Of a stretch of DNA of 64,000 bases, positions 41,272 through 50,600 are shown one piece after another. The DNA lies in the NCBI RefSeq assembly GCF_009724245.1, contig NZ_WNNK01000006.1, forward strand, positions 186,001 to 250,000. The letters run 5' to 3'. Positions within the stretch are counted from its first letter, which is position 1; every line of letters begins with the position of its first letter. This stretch comes from Pseudomonas spelaei. Its GTDB lineage: Bacteria; Pseudomonadota; Gammaproteobacteria; Pseudomonadales; Pseudomonadaceae. The position numbers and the translations under genes are program-made. Under the pieces are notes generated by a model. The model was not told the origin of the DNA and made no database searches. It worked only from the letters and a program-made list of their open reading frames with translations.

Positions 41272-41300
41272 TATGGGAGCTGGCTTGCCTGCTCCCACAT
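41272..41300. repeat. Collapsed REPIN
   Basis: TATGGGAGCTGGCTTGCC runs directly into TGCTCCCACAT, so the two REP ends are joined and most of the second arm and the spacer are gone. It is probably a deletion product between arms. Confidence 0.75.
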
Positions 41301-41301
41301 T

Positions 41302-41862
41302 TTAATCGCGTGCAGTCAGTTCGATCACGCAGCATCGGCCGGTGACGGATACGTCCAACAGCTCAGTGTTGCCATCCAATTGCAGGCAATCGTGGCGGCT
41401 CAACAGCTCACCGAGTGCGGTCACTTCATCCGCCACGCTGAACACCAACAGCGTGTGCGCCGCACTGAAGAAACGCTGCGCGCCATCCATCCACTGCAAC
41501 CGCGCCTGATAGCGTTGCGGCGAATAGATCAGGTTGAAATCACGGAGCGGCCCGCCCACCAACCGACAGGACACCTGGCTCTCCCCCTTGAATGGGAACG
41601 GGTCCAGCGGTAACAGCCCTCGCGTATCTTCGCCGTCCACCGTCAAGACCATGCCCGCACCTTGCAGCACGGTGATGATCCGCTGGTACCCGGCAAAGCT
41701 CGAGAACCCGCCCGACTCGGCAATATCGGCAATCGACAGGCGCCAGCCAAAACCGTCCAAACCCTCACCTGCATCGCGGGTGATTTCTTCGGTGCTGCCG
41801 CCGCCGTTTTTCCACGGCATGCGCACGTAATCGGCTGCGCGCCAGACTTTCACTTCACTCAT
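41302..41862 (-). CDS. hutD: HutD family protein
   Basis: A 186-residue HutD-family protein with a bicupin-type fold. Typical blocks are MPWKNGGGSTEEI and FGWRLSIADIAESGGFSSFAGYQRII at the N-terminus. HutD is conserved with hutC in Pseudomonas. It is reported to limit hut overexpression in P. fluorescens rather than to catalyse a pathway step, but its mechanism is not known. The start overlaps the hutC stop by four bases (ATGA), so hutC-hutD is one transcript. Confidence 0.94.
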   Translation of the reverse strand: MSEVKVWRAADYVRMPWKNGGGSTEEITRDAGEGLDGFGWRLSIADIAESGGFSSFAGYQRIITVLQGAGMVLTVDGEDTRGLLPLDPFPFKGESQVSCRLVGGPLRDFNLIYSPQRYQARLQWMDGAQRFFSAAHTLLVFSVADEVTALGELLSRHDCLQLDGNTELLDVSVTGRCCVIELTARD

Positions 41863-42608
41863 TTACTGAAACGTCCTTCCAGGCTGTGACGGGAACCGGG
41901 GTGGATCAAACGGGCGGCGGTCACTGGCTGGCGGCCGGACCACGTACGGCGGCGGATCAGCAGGCACGGCTCGCCGGTTTCAATTTGCAGCAGCTTACAT
42001 TCTTCAGCATCAGCCAAGATGGCTTCAACCACGTGCTCGCCTTCCGTCAACGGCGCGACCTGGTTCAAATAGGCATACGGCGTTTGCTGGGTGAAGTCCT
42101 GCTGCAAGTATTCCGGCGCGACCAGCGCGTTGACGAAACGGTCTTCGATTTGCACCGGGATATCGTTTTCGTAGTGCACGATCAGCGAGTGAAACACCCG
42201 CCCGCCCTCGCGCATTTCCAGAGCCACGGCGCGCTCGGAACCTGCCGCTTCTTCACCGAGGGTGATGACCTTGCACGTATGCCGATGGCCGCGGGACGCG
42301 ATCTCATCAGCAATGTTGTGCACTTCAAACAACGCCGACTGACTCTTGGGCTCGGCCACGAACGTGCCGACGCCTTGCATGCGCACTAACAGGCCTTCGG
42401 CGGTCAATTCACGCAGGGCACGGTTGATGGTCATGCGACTGAAACCCAACTGGCTGACCAGCTCGCTTTCCGAAGGCACACGGTAATGCGGCGGCCAGTT
42501 TCCGCTCAGAATCTGCTGGCTGATCATCTGTTTGACGCGGGCATACAAGGGCGCCGGACTTTCGTCCATGTGGGCAGCCAGCGAGGAGTTGGCAGGCGGA
42601 GTCGGCAC
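41859..42608 (-). CDS. hutC: Histidine utilisation repressor
   Basis: A 249-residue GntR-family repressor. The N-terminal winged helix (RVPSESELVSQLGFSRMTINRALRELTAEGLLVR) binds the operator, and the C-terminal UTRA domain binds urocanate, the true inducer. The start is set at GTG 42608 (VPTPPANSS): AAGGA lies six bases before it and the product then fits the length of the P. putida protein. A frame continuing to 42710 would run through the operator. It is divergent from hutF across a shared control region. Confidence 0.95.
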   Translation of the reverse strand: MPTPPANSSLAAHMDESPAPLYARVKQMISQQILSGNWPPHYRVPSESELVSQLGFSRMTINRALRELTAEGLLVRMQGVGTFVAEPKSQSALFEVHNIADEIASRGHRHTCKVITLGEEAAGSERAVALEMREGGRVFHSLIVHYENDIPVQIEDRFVNALVAPEYLQQDFTQQTPYAYLNQVAPLTEGEHVVEAILADAEECKLLQIETGEPCLLIRRRTWSGRQPVTAARLIHPGSRHSLEGRFSK

Positions 42609-42676
42609 AGGAAATCCTTGCAGGTGAAAAAAGAAGCCTAGCTTGCCGGAGTTTACCGAGCAGGCAAACGTCTGTA

Positions 42677-42690
42677 TATGTATATACAAA
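42677..42690. promoter_or_regulatory. HutC operator between hutC and hutF
   Basis: TATGTATATACAAA matches 11 of 14 positions of CTTGTATATACAAG and contains the core TGTATATACA. It lies 26 bases before the hutF start and 69 before hutC, allowing one site to repress hutF and autoregulate hutC. Confidence 0.75.
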
Positions 42691-42715
42691 TAACACACGA
42701 TGGGGTGCACGAACC

Positions 42716-44080
42716 ATGTCCGCTTTCTTTGCCGAACGCGCGCTGCTGCCTAATGGATGGGCCAATGATGTACGTCTTGAAGTCAGCGCCGACGGCGTGC
42801 TGACCAACGTTACGGCCAATGCCCATGCTGACGGTGCCGAACGGCTCAGGGGCCCGCTGCTGCCAGGCATGCCCAACCTGCATTCCCACGCATTTCAGCG
42901 CGCCATGGCGGGCCTGGCGGAAGTGGTTGGCAACCCCAATGACAGCTTCTGGACCTGGCGCGACCTGATGTATCGCATGGTGGGCAAGATCAGCCCCGAG
43001 CAACTTCAGGTCATCGCCCGCCAGCTGTATATCGAGATGCTCAAGGCCGGCTACACCTCGGTCGCTGAATTTCATTACGTCCACCACGACATCAATGGCC
43101 AGCCTTACGCCGACCCGACAGAGTTATCACGGCAGATCAGCCAGGCCGCCGCCAGCAGCGGTATCGGCCTGACGTTGCTGCCGGTGCTGTACAGCCATTC
43201 CGGTTTCGGCGGCCAGGCACCCAACGAAGGCCAGCGACGCTTTATCAACAGCACCGAGAATTACCTGAACCTGCAATCGCGCCTGCAACCGATCCTGGCA
43301 GCGCAACCGGCACAGCAATTGGGCCTGTGCTTCCACTCGCTGCGCGCCGTCACGCCGCAACAGATCAGCGAAGTGTTGGCCGCCAGCGACAAGACGTGCC
43401 CGGTCCATATCCACATCGCCGAACAGCAAAAGGAAGTCGATGACTGCCTGAGCTGGAGCGGCCGTCGCCCATTGCAATGGTTGTATGAAAACACCGAAGT
43501 CGATCAACGCTGGTGCCTGGTACACGCCACCCACGCCAATCCGGAAGAAGTCACCCTAATGGCCAAGAGCCGGGCGATTGCCGGCCTGTGCCTGACCACC
43601 GAGGCCAACCTGGGCGATGGGATTTTCCCGGCCGTGGACTTCCTGGCTCAGGGCGGGCGCATGGGGATTGGTTCCGACAGCCATGTCTCACTGAGCGTGG
43701 TGGAAGAATTGCGTTGGCTGGAATACGGCCAGCGCCTGCGGGATCAGCGGCGTAACCGGCTGTACCGCAGCGATCAACCGATGGTCGGCCGTACGCTGTT
43801 TGATGCCGCGCTCGACGGCGGCGCCCAGGCGTTGGGGCAGCCGATTGGTCGACTGGAAGTCGGCAAGCGTGCCGATTGGCTGGTGCTGGACGGCAACGAT
43901 CCGTACCTGGCAACCGCCAGTAAAGACGGGATTCTGAATCGCTGGCTGTTTGCCGGTGGGGATCGGCAAGTGCGCGATGTACTGGTCAACGGCCAGTGGG
44001 TGATTCGCGACGGGCATCATGCTGGCGAAGAAGACAGCAGCCGGGCGTTTACTCAGGTCTTGCGGGATTTGTTGACTTAA
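42716..44080 (+). CDS. hutF: Formimidoylglutamate deiminase
   Basis: Fourth step of the five-step pathway: N-formimidoyl-glutamate to N-formylglutamate and ammonia. Together with hutG it shows that this organism uses the formylglutamate branch. The 454-residue amidohydrolase has the metal motif NLHSHAFQRAM, HIHIAEQQKEVDDC, LVHATHANPEE and GIGSDSHVSLSVVEELRWLEYGQR, all diagnostic of HutF. It is transcribed away from hutC; the HutC palindrome lies 26 bases before the ATG. Confidence 0.97.
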   Translation: MSAFFAERALLPNGWANDVRLEVSADGVLTNVTANAHADGAERLRGPLLPGMPNLHSHAFQRAMAGLAEVVGNPNDSFWTWRDLMYRMVGKISPEQLQVIARQLYIEMLKAGYTSVAEFHYVHHDINGQPYADPTELSRQISQAAASSGIGLTLLPVLYSHSGFGGQAPNEGQRRFINSTENYLNLQSRLQPILAAQPAQQLGLCFHSLRAVTPQQISEVLAASDKTCPVHIHIAEQQKEVDDCLSWSGRRPLQWLYENTEVDQRWCLVHATHANPEEVTLMAKSRAIAGLCLTTEANLGDGIFPAVDFLAQGGRMGIGSDSHVSLSVVEELRWLEYGQRLRDQRRNRLYRSDQPMVGRTLFDAALDGGAQALGQPIGRLEVGKRADWLVLDGNDPYLATASKDGILNRWLFAGGDRQVRDVLVNGQWVIRDGHHAGEEDSSRAFTQVLRDLLT

Positions 44081-44098
44081 GAACGACACATAACAAAT

Positions 44099-44183
44099 GT
44101 GGGAGCTGGCTTGCCTGCGATGCAGACACCTCGGTGTGTCAGTCACACCACGGTGATGCTATCGCAGGCAAGCCAGCTCCCAC
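44099..44183. repeat. REPIN after hutF
   Basis: Arms GTGGGAGCTGGCTTGCC at 44099 and GCAAGCCAGCTCCCAC ending at 44183, nearly perfect complements. The spacer has its own imperfect stem (ACACCTCGGTGTG with CACACCACGGTG). It lies in the convergent hutF/lipocalin gap. Confidence 0.9.
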
Positions 44184-44206
44184 ATTGAATCGGCGTTAAG
44201 CGCGGA

Positions 44207-44776
44207 TCACTGCGAAGTCTTCGCCATCTGCTTGTCCGACGTGCGCCAGATCAAGCGAGTAGTGTCGTAACCCTGTTGCCGCGCCCTGCTCAGCAGGTCT
44301 TCGCGTGTGTCGGCGCTGACCGTCGGCGTGCGGGACAACAGCCACATATAACGCCGGCTCGGGCTACCGACGATGGCGGTCTTGTAGTCATCACTGACAT
44401 ACAACACCCAGTAATCGCCCTTGGCGACGCCCGGCAGCAACGCGGTAAACCAATTATTGAATTCCACCCAGAGCTTGTCGGTCTTGCCGGCAACCTGCGG
44501 CGTGGCCGTGCCCTTGGCTTCTTCCCACTTCCAGTCAGCCGTCAGGCAGCGGTTGAACACTGACATGTCGCCATCGGGCAGTAAGGAATAGCGGGCTTCG
44601 GACTGCTCGCAATTGCGCTGGAAGTACATCGGCAAACGGGCCAACTCGTACCACGTGCCCTGGTAACGATGGAGATTGACGCTGCCAACAGTCTTGGGTT
44701 GCAGATCATCGCCAGAATGGCTGGCGCAGCCCGCCAAAAACAGGCTGGCGCAGAGGTAGAGAACAAAACGCATCAT
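44207..44776 (-). CDS. blc: Outer-membrane lipocalin
   Basis: A 189-residue bacterial lipocalin. The signal peptide ends in the lipobox LAGC (LFLAGCASHS), so it is a lipoprotein. The lipocalin motif YQGTWYELARLPMYFQRNC is plain, followed by WVEFNNWFTALLPGVAKGDYWVLYVSDDYK and SRTPTVSADTREDLLSRARQQGYDTTRL. Family members bind fatty acids or lysophospholipids in stationary phase and stress. It lies 30 bases after the next small lipoprotein gene on the same strand, so the two may be cotranscribed. Confidence 0.94.
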   Translation of the reverse strand: MMRFVLYLCASLFLAGCASHSGDDLQPKTVGSVNLHRYQGTWYELARLPMYFQRNCEQSEARYSLLPDGDMSVFNRCLTADWKWEEAKGTATPQVAGKTDKLWVEFNNWFTALLPGVAKGDYWVLYVSDDYKTAIVGSPSRRYMWLLSRTPTVSADTREDLLSRARQQGYDTTRLIWRTSDKQMAKTSQ

Positions 44777-44806
44777 TGTTTTTCTCCCGCAGGCTTTCGC
44801 CCCGGT

Positions 44807-45061
44807 TTACTTCAGGCCTTGCCCGGAAAACATCAGAACTTTGTCACCGGCGTACTGCACGCTGATAAAGCTGTTTTTATCGCCCCAAGTGCAGCTGGAC
44901 ATACCCAGCGCGCCGGAACAATCAGTCGGCTTACCCAGCAACGACTCCACCTCGGCCTTGGGCATGCCTGCCGAAAGCTTCGTGTAATTTTCTTGGGTGA
45001 CCTTGCTGCAAGCGGCTAACAGCACGCAAAACGACAACAGGGCAAGACGGCGTAACGACAT
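44807..45061 (-). CDS. Small lipoprotein, BamE/SmpA-like
   Basis: An 84-residue lipoprotein with lipobox LAAC (LLSFCVLLAACSKVTQ). The mature part TQENYTKLSAGMPKAEVESLLGKPTDCSGALGMSSCTWGDKNSFISVQYAGDKV follows the pattern of BamE/SmpA-type domains (the GM-xxxEVxxLLGxPT signature), but is too short to be BamE itself. A Cys pair in the mature part (DCSG, SSCTW) could form a disulfide. The function is unknown. The gene precedes blc. Confidence 0.85.
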   Translation of the reverse strand: MSLRRLALLSFCVLLAACSKVTQENYTKLSAGMPKAEVESLLGKPTDCSGALGMSSCTWGDKNSFISVQYAGDKVLMFSGQGLK

Positions 45062-45151
45062 GGAATAGCTCCTGGAGAGACAAAGCAGCCTGGGGGGTCT
45101 GCCAGAAGCTTAGAAGGGAAAAGGGGGGTCTGGTTCCCGACAAGCGAAAAC

Positions 45152-45189
45152 AAAAAAGCCCCGAAAACGCTGAAACGTTTCGGGGCTTT
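45152..45189 (-). terminator. Terminator downstream of fbp
   Basis: AAAAAAGCCCCGAAAACG, loop, then CGTTTCGGGGCTTT; on the minus strand the stem is followed by a run of six T. It begins 17 bases after the fbp stop. Confidence 0.92.
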
Positions 45190-45205
45190 GGCTTACCGCA
45201 ACGAC

Positions 45206-46216
45206 TTACGCCTTGTGATAACCCGTCACACGCGCAACTTCTTCCTTCGAACCCAGGAACACCGCGACACGCTGGTGCAGGCCTTCAGGCTGGATGTCGA
45301 GAATACGCTGGTGGCCGTCGGTGGACGCACCGCCCGCCTGCTCTACCAGGAATGACATCGGGTTGGCTTCGTACATCAGGCGCAGTTTGCCCGGCTTGGA
45401 CGGCTCGCGGCTGTCACGTGGGTACATGAACAAACCACCACGGGTCAGGATGCGGTGTACGTCGGCAACCATCGCGGCGACCCAACGCATGTTGAAGTTT
45501 TTCTTCAGCGGGCCTTCTTCGCCTTCCATCAACTCGTTCACGTAGCGCTTGACCGGCTCTTCCCAGTGGCGCTGGTTGGACATGTTGATAGCGAATTCCT
45601 GGGTACTCGCAGGAATGGAAATGTCTTCGTGGGTCAGCACGAAGCTGCCCATTTCACGGTCCAGGGTAAAGCCTTTGACGCCATCGCCCAAGGTCAGCAC
45701 CAGCATGGTCTGCGGGCCGTAGATGGCATAGCCGGCAGCGACCTGCTCGGTGCCTGGCTGCAGAAAGGCCTTTTCGTTCAAGGCTTCGTTCTGGCTCAGG
45801 TATTCGTTCGGGCAACGCAGTACCGAGAAGATGGTACCAACCGGCGCGTTGATGTCGATGTTCGAGGAACCGTCCAGCGGGTCGAAGACCAGCAGGTAGG
45901 CGCCTTTCGGGTATTTGCCCGGGATCTGGTAGGCATTGTCCATTTCTTCGGACGCCATGCCGGCCAGGTGACCGCCCCATTCGTTGGCTTCGAGAAGGAT
46001 TTCGTTGGAAATCACGTCGAGCTTCTTCTGCACTTCGCCTTGCACGTTTTCAGTGCCCATGCTGCCCAGGACGCCGCCCAGCGCGCCTTTGGAGACGGCG
46101 TGGCTGATTTCCTTGCAAGCACGCGCCACCACTTCGATAAGGAAGCGCAGATCGGCAGGCGTGTTGTTGCTGCGGGTCTGCTCGATCAAATAGCGACTCA
46201 GGGTAACGCGGGACAT
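45206..46216 (-). CDS. fbp: Fructose-1,6-bisphosphatase class I
   Basis: A 336-residue gluconeogenic phosphatase. The class I signature [23 protein letters not shown] supplies the metal-binding Asp residues. Further family segments are [41 protein letters not shown] and [43 protein letters not shown]. The length is normal. It is transcribed alone between its terminator and a divergent-free gap; pseudomonads without phosphofructokinase need it for growth on acids and amino acids such as those released by hut. Confidence 0.97.
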   Translation of the reverse strand: MSRVTLSRYLIEQTRSNNTPADLRFLIEVVARACKEISHAVSKGALGGVLGSMGTENVQGEVQKKLDVISNEILLEANEWGGHLAGMASEEMDNAYQIPGKYPKGAYLLVFDPLDGSSNIDINAPVGTIFSVLRCPNEYLSQNEALNEKAFLQPGTEQVAAGYAIYGPQTMLVLTLGDGVKGFTLDREMGSFVLTHEDISIPASTQEFAINMSNQRHWEEPVKRYVNELMEGEEGPLKKNFNMRWVAAMVADVHRILTRGGLFMYPRDSREPSKPGKLRLMYEANPMSFLVEQAGGASTDGHQRILDIQPEGLHQRVAVFLGSKEEVARVTGYHKA

Positions 46217-46325
46217 GGAAGGCTCCGGAGAATGGGGGGGCTAAAAACCCGCGCAGTTTAACGCGAGTCGAGGCGTATTTCCTCCTATCAGAGGATTTAA
46301 CTCCGATAGAGTTCATGAGACGCCG

Positions 46326-47687
46326 TTAAGGTTTGACCGGTGGCTTGCGCAGCAAACTGTAGGCCATCGCCCCCAGCGCCGCCACACCCAGCAGCAACAC
46401 GGCCCACAAGCCGAGTTTTTTCCAGTTCGTGCCCGCAGGCGCTGGCGCTGGCACGGCGGGCGCACTGACCACCACCACCGGCCCTGCTACCTTGGCCTGC
46501 CCCAAACCGGCCAGGCGCTCGACGCTATAGTCGGGAATCAGCGTCGACAGCGGCAAGTTTGCCCCTTGCACCGACGGGTTGCCCAACGCCAGGGTAAACG
46601 GCGGCTCGCCGCGCGCCAGGAACACCAACTGCGTGGTGCGCACGGCAAAGCTCAAGGCCGGCGCCTCAACGCCCAAGCCACCACCGCGCTCATCCACGTC
46701 CAGCTTGAGCTGGGTCACCGTCTGACCCGACAACTGCAATTCATTCTGCACCACGTCCTGACCGTTCTGGGTCAGTCGGTAGAGCAAACCGCTGCTCAAT
46801 GGCTGCCAGGCCTGATTGCTCTCCCGCCGCCCGGATAATGTCACCGGCGCCAGGCTGTTGGGCTGGCTCAAGTCGATACGCAGGCGTTCGACATTCAGCC
46901 CGGTGGGCAACTGCCAACTGTATTCCCCTGCCTTCAAGCGGCTACCCGCCAGCGGCTGCGACCACACGAGTGGCAACGGCAAGCTGTGGACGCTGGCACT
47001 CTCCAACTGGGCCGACGTCAGCACCGGCGCTGCCTGGCCTTTCCACAACAGGCGCACATAACGCGCCGACTGCCCCGGCAAGCCAACCTCATGCTGCTCG
47101 ACCCGCTCATCGGCAAAGGACAACCGGGCGACCTGCCCGTCACCCCACGATCGCCAGTTTTGTAAATCGTCACTGGCCTCGATGCTGAAGCGCTGGAAGC
47201 CATCGCGCTCACTGGTCCAGTCGAGGATCAGTTGCTGCAACGGCGCCTTGATCGCGCTGGCATCCAGCAGCCAGCCACGCAGTACTTCTTCGCCCACTTC
47301 CAACTGACTCGCCGGCTGCACTTGCACCAACGTGCCATTAGCGCTGGATTGCACCCGCACGCTGGGCGCTGCTTCGCTGGCGTCAGCAGCAGCGTACAGC
47401 GGGAACCATTTGACGTTGGCTACGCTGCGACTTTCCGAAAGCTGCGCCGACTGCCGAGCCAACGCATAGGCCTGCGGCTCGCCAGCGGCATTGAACACCC
47501 GCACATCGCTCAGATCCGCCTGGCGAGCGCTCAATTGCACCGCCAGCGGCAGCTCCAGGCGATACCACGGGCCTTCGCCACTCACCGTCAGCGGCACCTG
47601 GGTGGTGAAGTCGGCGGGCGTTTCCTGGGCCCAGGCCGATAACGTTGTACACAGGCCCAACACCGCCACACTCAGCTTGCCAATCAA
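46326..47687 (-). CDS. DUF3999 protein, envelope-anchored
   Basis: A 453-residue protein with a signal peptide (MIGKLSVAVLGLCTTLSAWAQ) and a single C-terminal membrane helix (LGLWAVLLLGVAALGAMAYSLL) followed by a short basic tail. The region between is beta-rich, with repeated patterns such as LPGQSARYVRLLWKGQ and LNVERLRIDLSQPNSLAPVTLSGRRE, suggesting a carbohydrate-binding-like or jelly-roll fold. It matches the DUF3999 family. The start overlaps the DUF2339 stop by four bases, so the two products are probably made together and may act together. No function is known to me. Confidence 0.85.
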   Translation of the reverse strand: MIGKLSVAVLGLCTTLSAWAQETPADFTTQVPLTVSGEGPWYRLELPLAVQLSARQADLSDVRVFNAAGEPQAYALARQSAQLSESRSVANVKWFPLYAAADASEAAPSVRVQSSANGTLVQVQPASQLEVGEEVLRGWLLDASAIKAPLQQLILDWTSERDGFQRFSIEASDDLQNWRSWGDGQVARLSFADERVEQHEVGLPGQSARYVRLLWKGQAAPVLTSAQLESASVHSLPLPLVWSQPLAGSRLKAGEYSWQLPTGLNVERLRIDLSQPNSLAPVTLSGRRESNQAWQPLSSGLLYRLTQNGQDVVQNELQLSGQTVTQLKLDVDERGGGLGVEAPALSFAVRTTQLVFLARGEPPFTLALGNPSVQGANLPLSTLIPDYSVERLAGLGQAKVAGPVVVVSAPAVPAPAPAGTNWKKLGLWAVLLLGVAALGAMAYSLLRKPPVKP

Positions 47688-50600
47688 GAGGACGCTCCTT
47701 CAGTTTCAACCACCGGTTCAACGCGCTTGGGTGGCAGTGGCGCAAAATAGCCCACCACCAACAACAGCACGCCGACCCCGATAAACGACACGATCCGCGC
47801 CAGGCCACCACGGTTGCTCAGCTCGACAAAGAACAATTTCGCGACCACTACGGCAATCAGTGCCGCACCGATCAGCCACACCTCACGACGATGGCGCAGG
47901 TGGCCGCCGATCATCAGGCCCAGGGCAATCAGGGTCCAGACAATCGACAGGCCGGCCTGGACCAGCATCGACTCCAGCAACGCATCCAGCTGGAACGGCA
48001 CGCCGCCCCAATGGTGCGCGGTACGCATCACCAACGCAGTGAAGAACACGAATAACGAAATACCCGCGACGCCCTGGGCAATCTGCTCACCCCGAACACC
48101 CATCTGCGGCGCCGCACTACGCGACCACAAATACACACCCAGCAACGCGAACAACAACCCCAGGTCCAGGGGATTGAGCAGCGGCAGATAAGGCAATGGC
48201 TCGGCCGTCCCATCGCTGAAAATGTTCGCCAGCCAGAACCAACCCAGCATCAACACCGCCAAAGGCAGCGCGACAAACACGCGGTACTCGCGCGGGTAGG
48301 CGGATACCGGCCATGGCCAACTGCGTGGTGCGGCCGCCAACACCAGGTACAGGCTCGGCAGAATCGCCCAACCCAGCCAGCGCCAGGCGTTGTACTGCTC
48401 CGACAGCAGCAACAGGCCGTAACGCAGCTCCAGCGCCAGCACGCCAATCAACAGCCAGCAGCCCAGAACATGGGCGGCGCTCAAGATTTTTTCCGGAATG
48501 ATCAAGGCCAGGCGGCGCAAGGAGATGAAGTGCACGGCGAACACCGCGATCCAGGCCATCCAGGCGAAGTTCGCCGCCGGGTGATAACGCGAATCCCAAG
48601 CCCCCAGCAACACCACGCCTGCCGCCGGTATCAGCAGTGTGCACAGCAGCCCCAGCGACGCCCATTGCAGACGCAAGGCCAGTACCGCCCAGATCGCTAC
48701 ACTCACGGCGGCGACGGCCAACAACAAGGTGCCTTGCACCGCCTGCGGTGCAAAACGCAGCACTTCGCTGGTCAGCGCCAACGTCCACCAGGCCGCACCC
48801 CACACCAACAACAGATCGGACAACTGATGCAGTTTCAGCACTTCAAACACCGGCGACTGGCTCCCCCGTTGCAAGCGCCAAGCGCCCACCAACGCGGCCA
48901 GCCCCAACACCATCGGGGTCCAGAAACCACTATGCCCCAGCGGGCGCAAACCTTCGCTGGTCAGCGGCCCCAACAGGTCCGGTATTGCCAGCAGGAACGA
49001 GCAGCCGCCGATCACCTGCAGCAGCAACCCAAAGACAAAACTGACCCGCTGTTGCAGGTACAGGCTCAGCCAGATGATCAGCAAACCGCTGGCCGCCCAC
49101 ACGCCGCTCGCCATCTCCCAAGGCAGGACAAACAGCACCGCGAGGTTGATCAACACCAACCCGGCCAACAGCACCACCGACAGGCCGCGCAACAAACGCA
49201 CATCGTTGCGCACCATCTCATCCCGTGCCGCCAGCAGCATGCCGCCAATCAAAGCCAGGCCAATCAATGAAGCCGTGAGCAAGCCGCTCCAGCCCGCACT
49301 GAATACTGCCCCCGAATCGCCGCTCGCGCCCTGTAAGCGCAGCAGGAACAACGCGCCGCCCAGCAACTGCACAGCAAACGCGGTGAACAGGAAGGTCCGC
49401 GAACCGATGCGCAGGCCGACCACCAAGGTCACCAGCCCCGCCAACGCCCAACTGATGGCCGTGCCGTGCGTCGACAGCAGTAACGGCGCGAGCAAATACA
49501 AGAAGCCCAGGCCGACACTGGCCAGTACCGGCAACCCTTGGCGCTCCCAGTCCGCAGCTTGCTCCAGCGGGGCTTTGCGTAATTGGTAGAAGCTGAACAG
49601 CAACGCGGCGCCCAACAGCAAGGCGCCCAGTGGCGCGCCGTCCAACAAGTTGCTCTCGCCCACGCGCAGCTCACTGAGAAACGCGATTGCCGAGCCCACC
49701 TGCAACAGCAAGCCAAAAGCGCGAGCCAACGGCCGTTGTTGGCGCAAGCCCAGCCAGAAGATCCCGGCACCTTCCACCGCCCAGGCGGCAGCGGTCCAGC
49801 GCGCGTCCAATCCCAGGGGAATGGCCAGGCTGGCGAAGATCACCCCCAGGGCCAGGCAGGTTTCCGCCAGCAACAAGGCGCGACCACCCTGGAGCAGGCG
49901 AGCCAGGCCCATGTAGATGATGCCCAGGCCCAACGCACTGAACGCAGCAGCAAATTCCAGGTGCTGCACCAGCGCGAACTGCAAGCCAAAACCTACCAGC
50001 GGCGGGCCGAACAGCATACTGCCGTCGACATAATCACCCTTGGCTGCCGACCAGCGCAGCAATGCACCACGGCTGTCGTCTTCAGGGGCGTCGGTCATCT
50101 CCAGCAGTTTTCGCCGGGCGAACAACAGGCCGATGGCCAGGTACATCAGGAAAAACAGCACCAGGAATGGCTCGGTACTCCAGAGCAGCTCCGGCGTATA
50201 GGAACGCATGCCCCAGGCGAAGCCGATGCCGAAGGTGCCGACAAAACCAATCAGGTTGAGCAGGCGCCAGGCCTTGAACCAGGCGATCCCCAGGATGCCG
50301 GCGTTCAGCAAGGCAAAGTAGCTGAACAGCGCCACATGACTGCCTGCACCGGTGGAGGTGAGTATCGGCGCAGCGAATCCGCCAAGGGCCGCAGCACACG
50401 CCAGGCCCAACGCGTTCTGGGTAATCGCCAGGATCGCCGAGAACACCGTGACCGCCACCAGCAAGCCGAGCGCGGCCCCAGGATCCAGCAACGGGTGCAG
50501 ACGCATGGCCGCGAACACCGTCAGGTACAGCACGGCGACACCGGTGCCTTGCAGCATCAACCCGTAGTTACTGTTGCGCAGTCGCAACCACCAGCCCAGG

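Larger units (their letters stand above)
40954..41301. other. hutD-hutU intergenic control region
   Basis: 348 bases without a gene. From the hutU side it holds the ribosome-binding site (GAGGAG), the HutC palindrome (41033-41046), a sigma-54 promoter (41051-41066), a candidate activator region (41177-41226) and a collapsed REPIN (41272-41300). All promoter elements point toward hutU. Confidence 0.85.
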
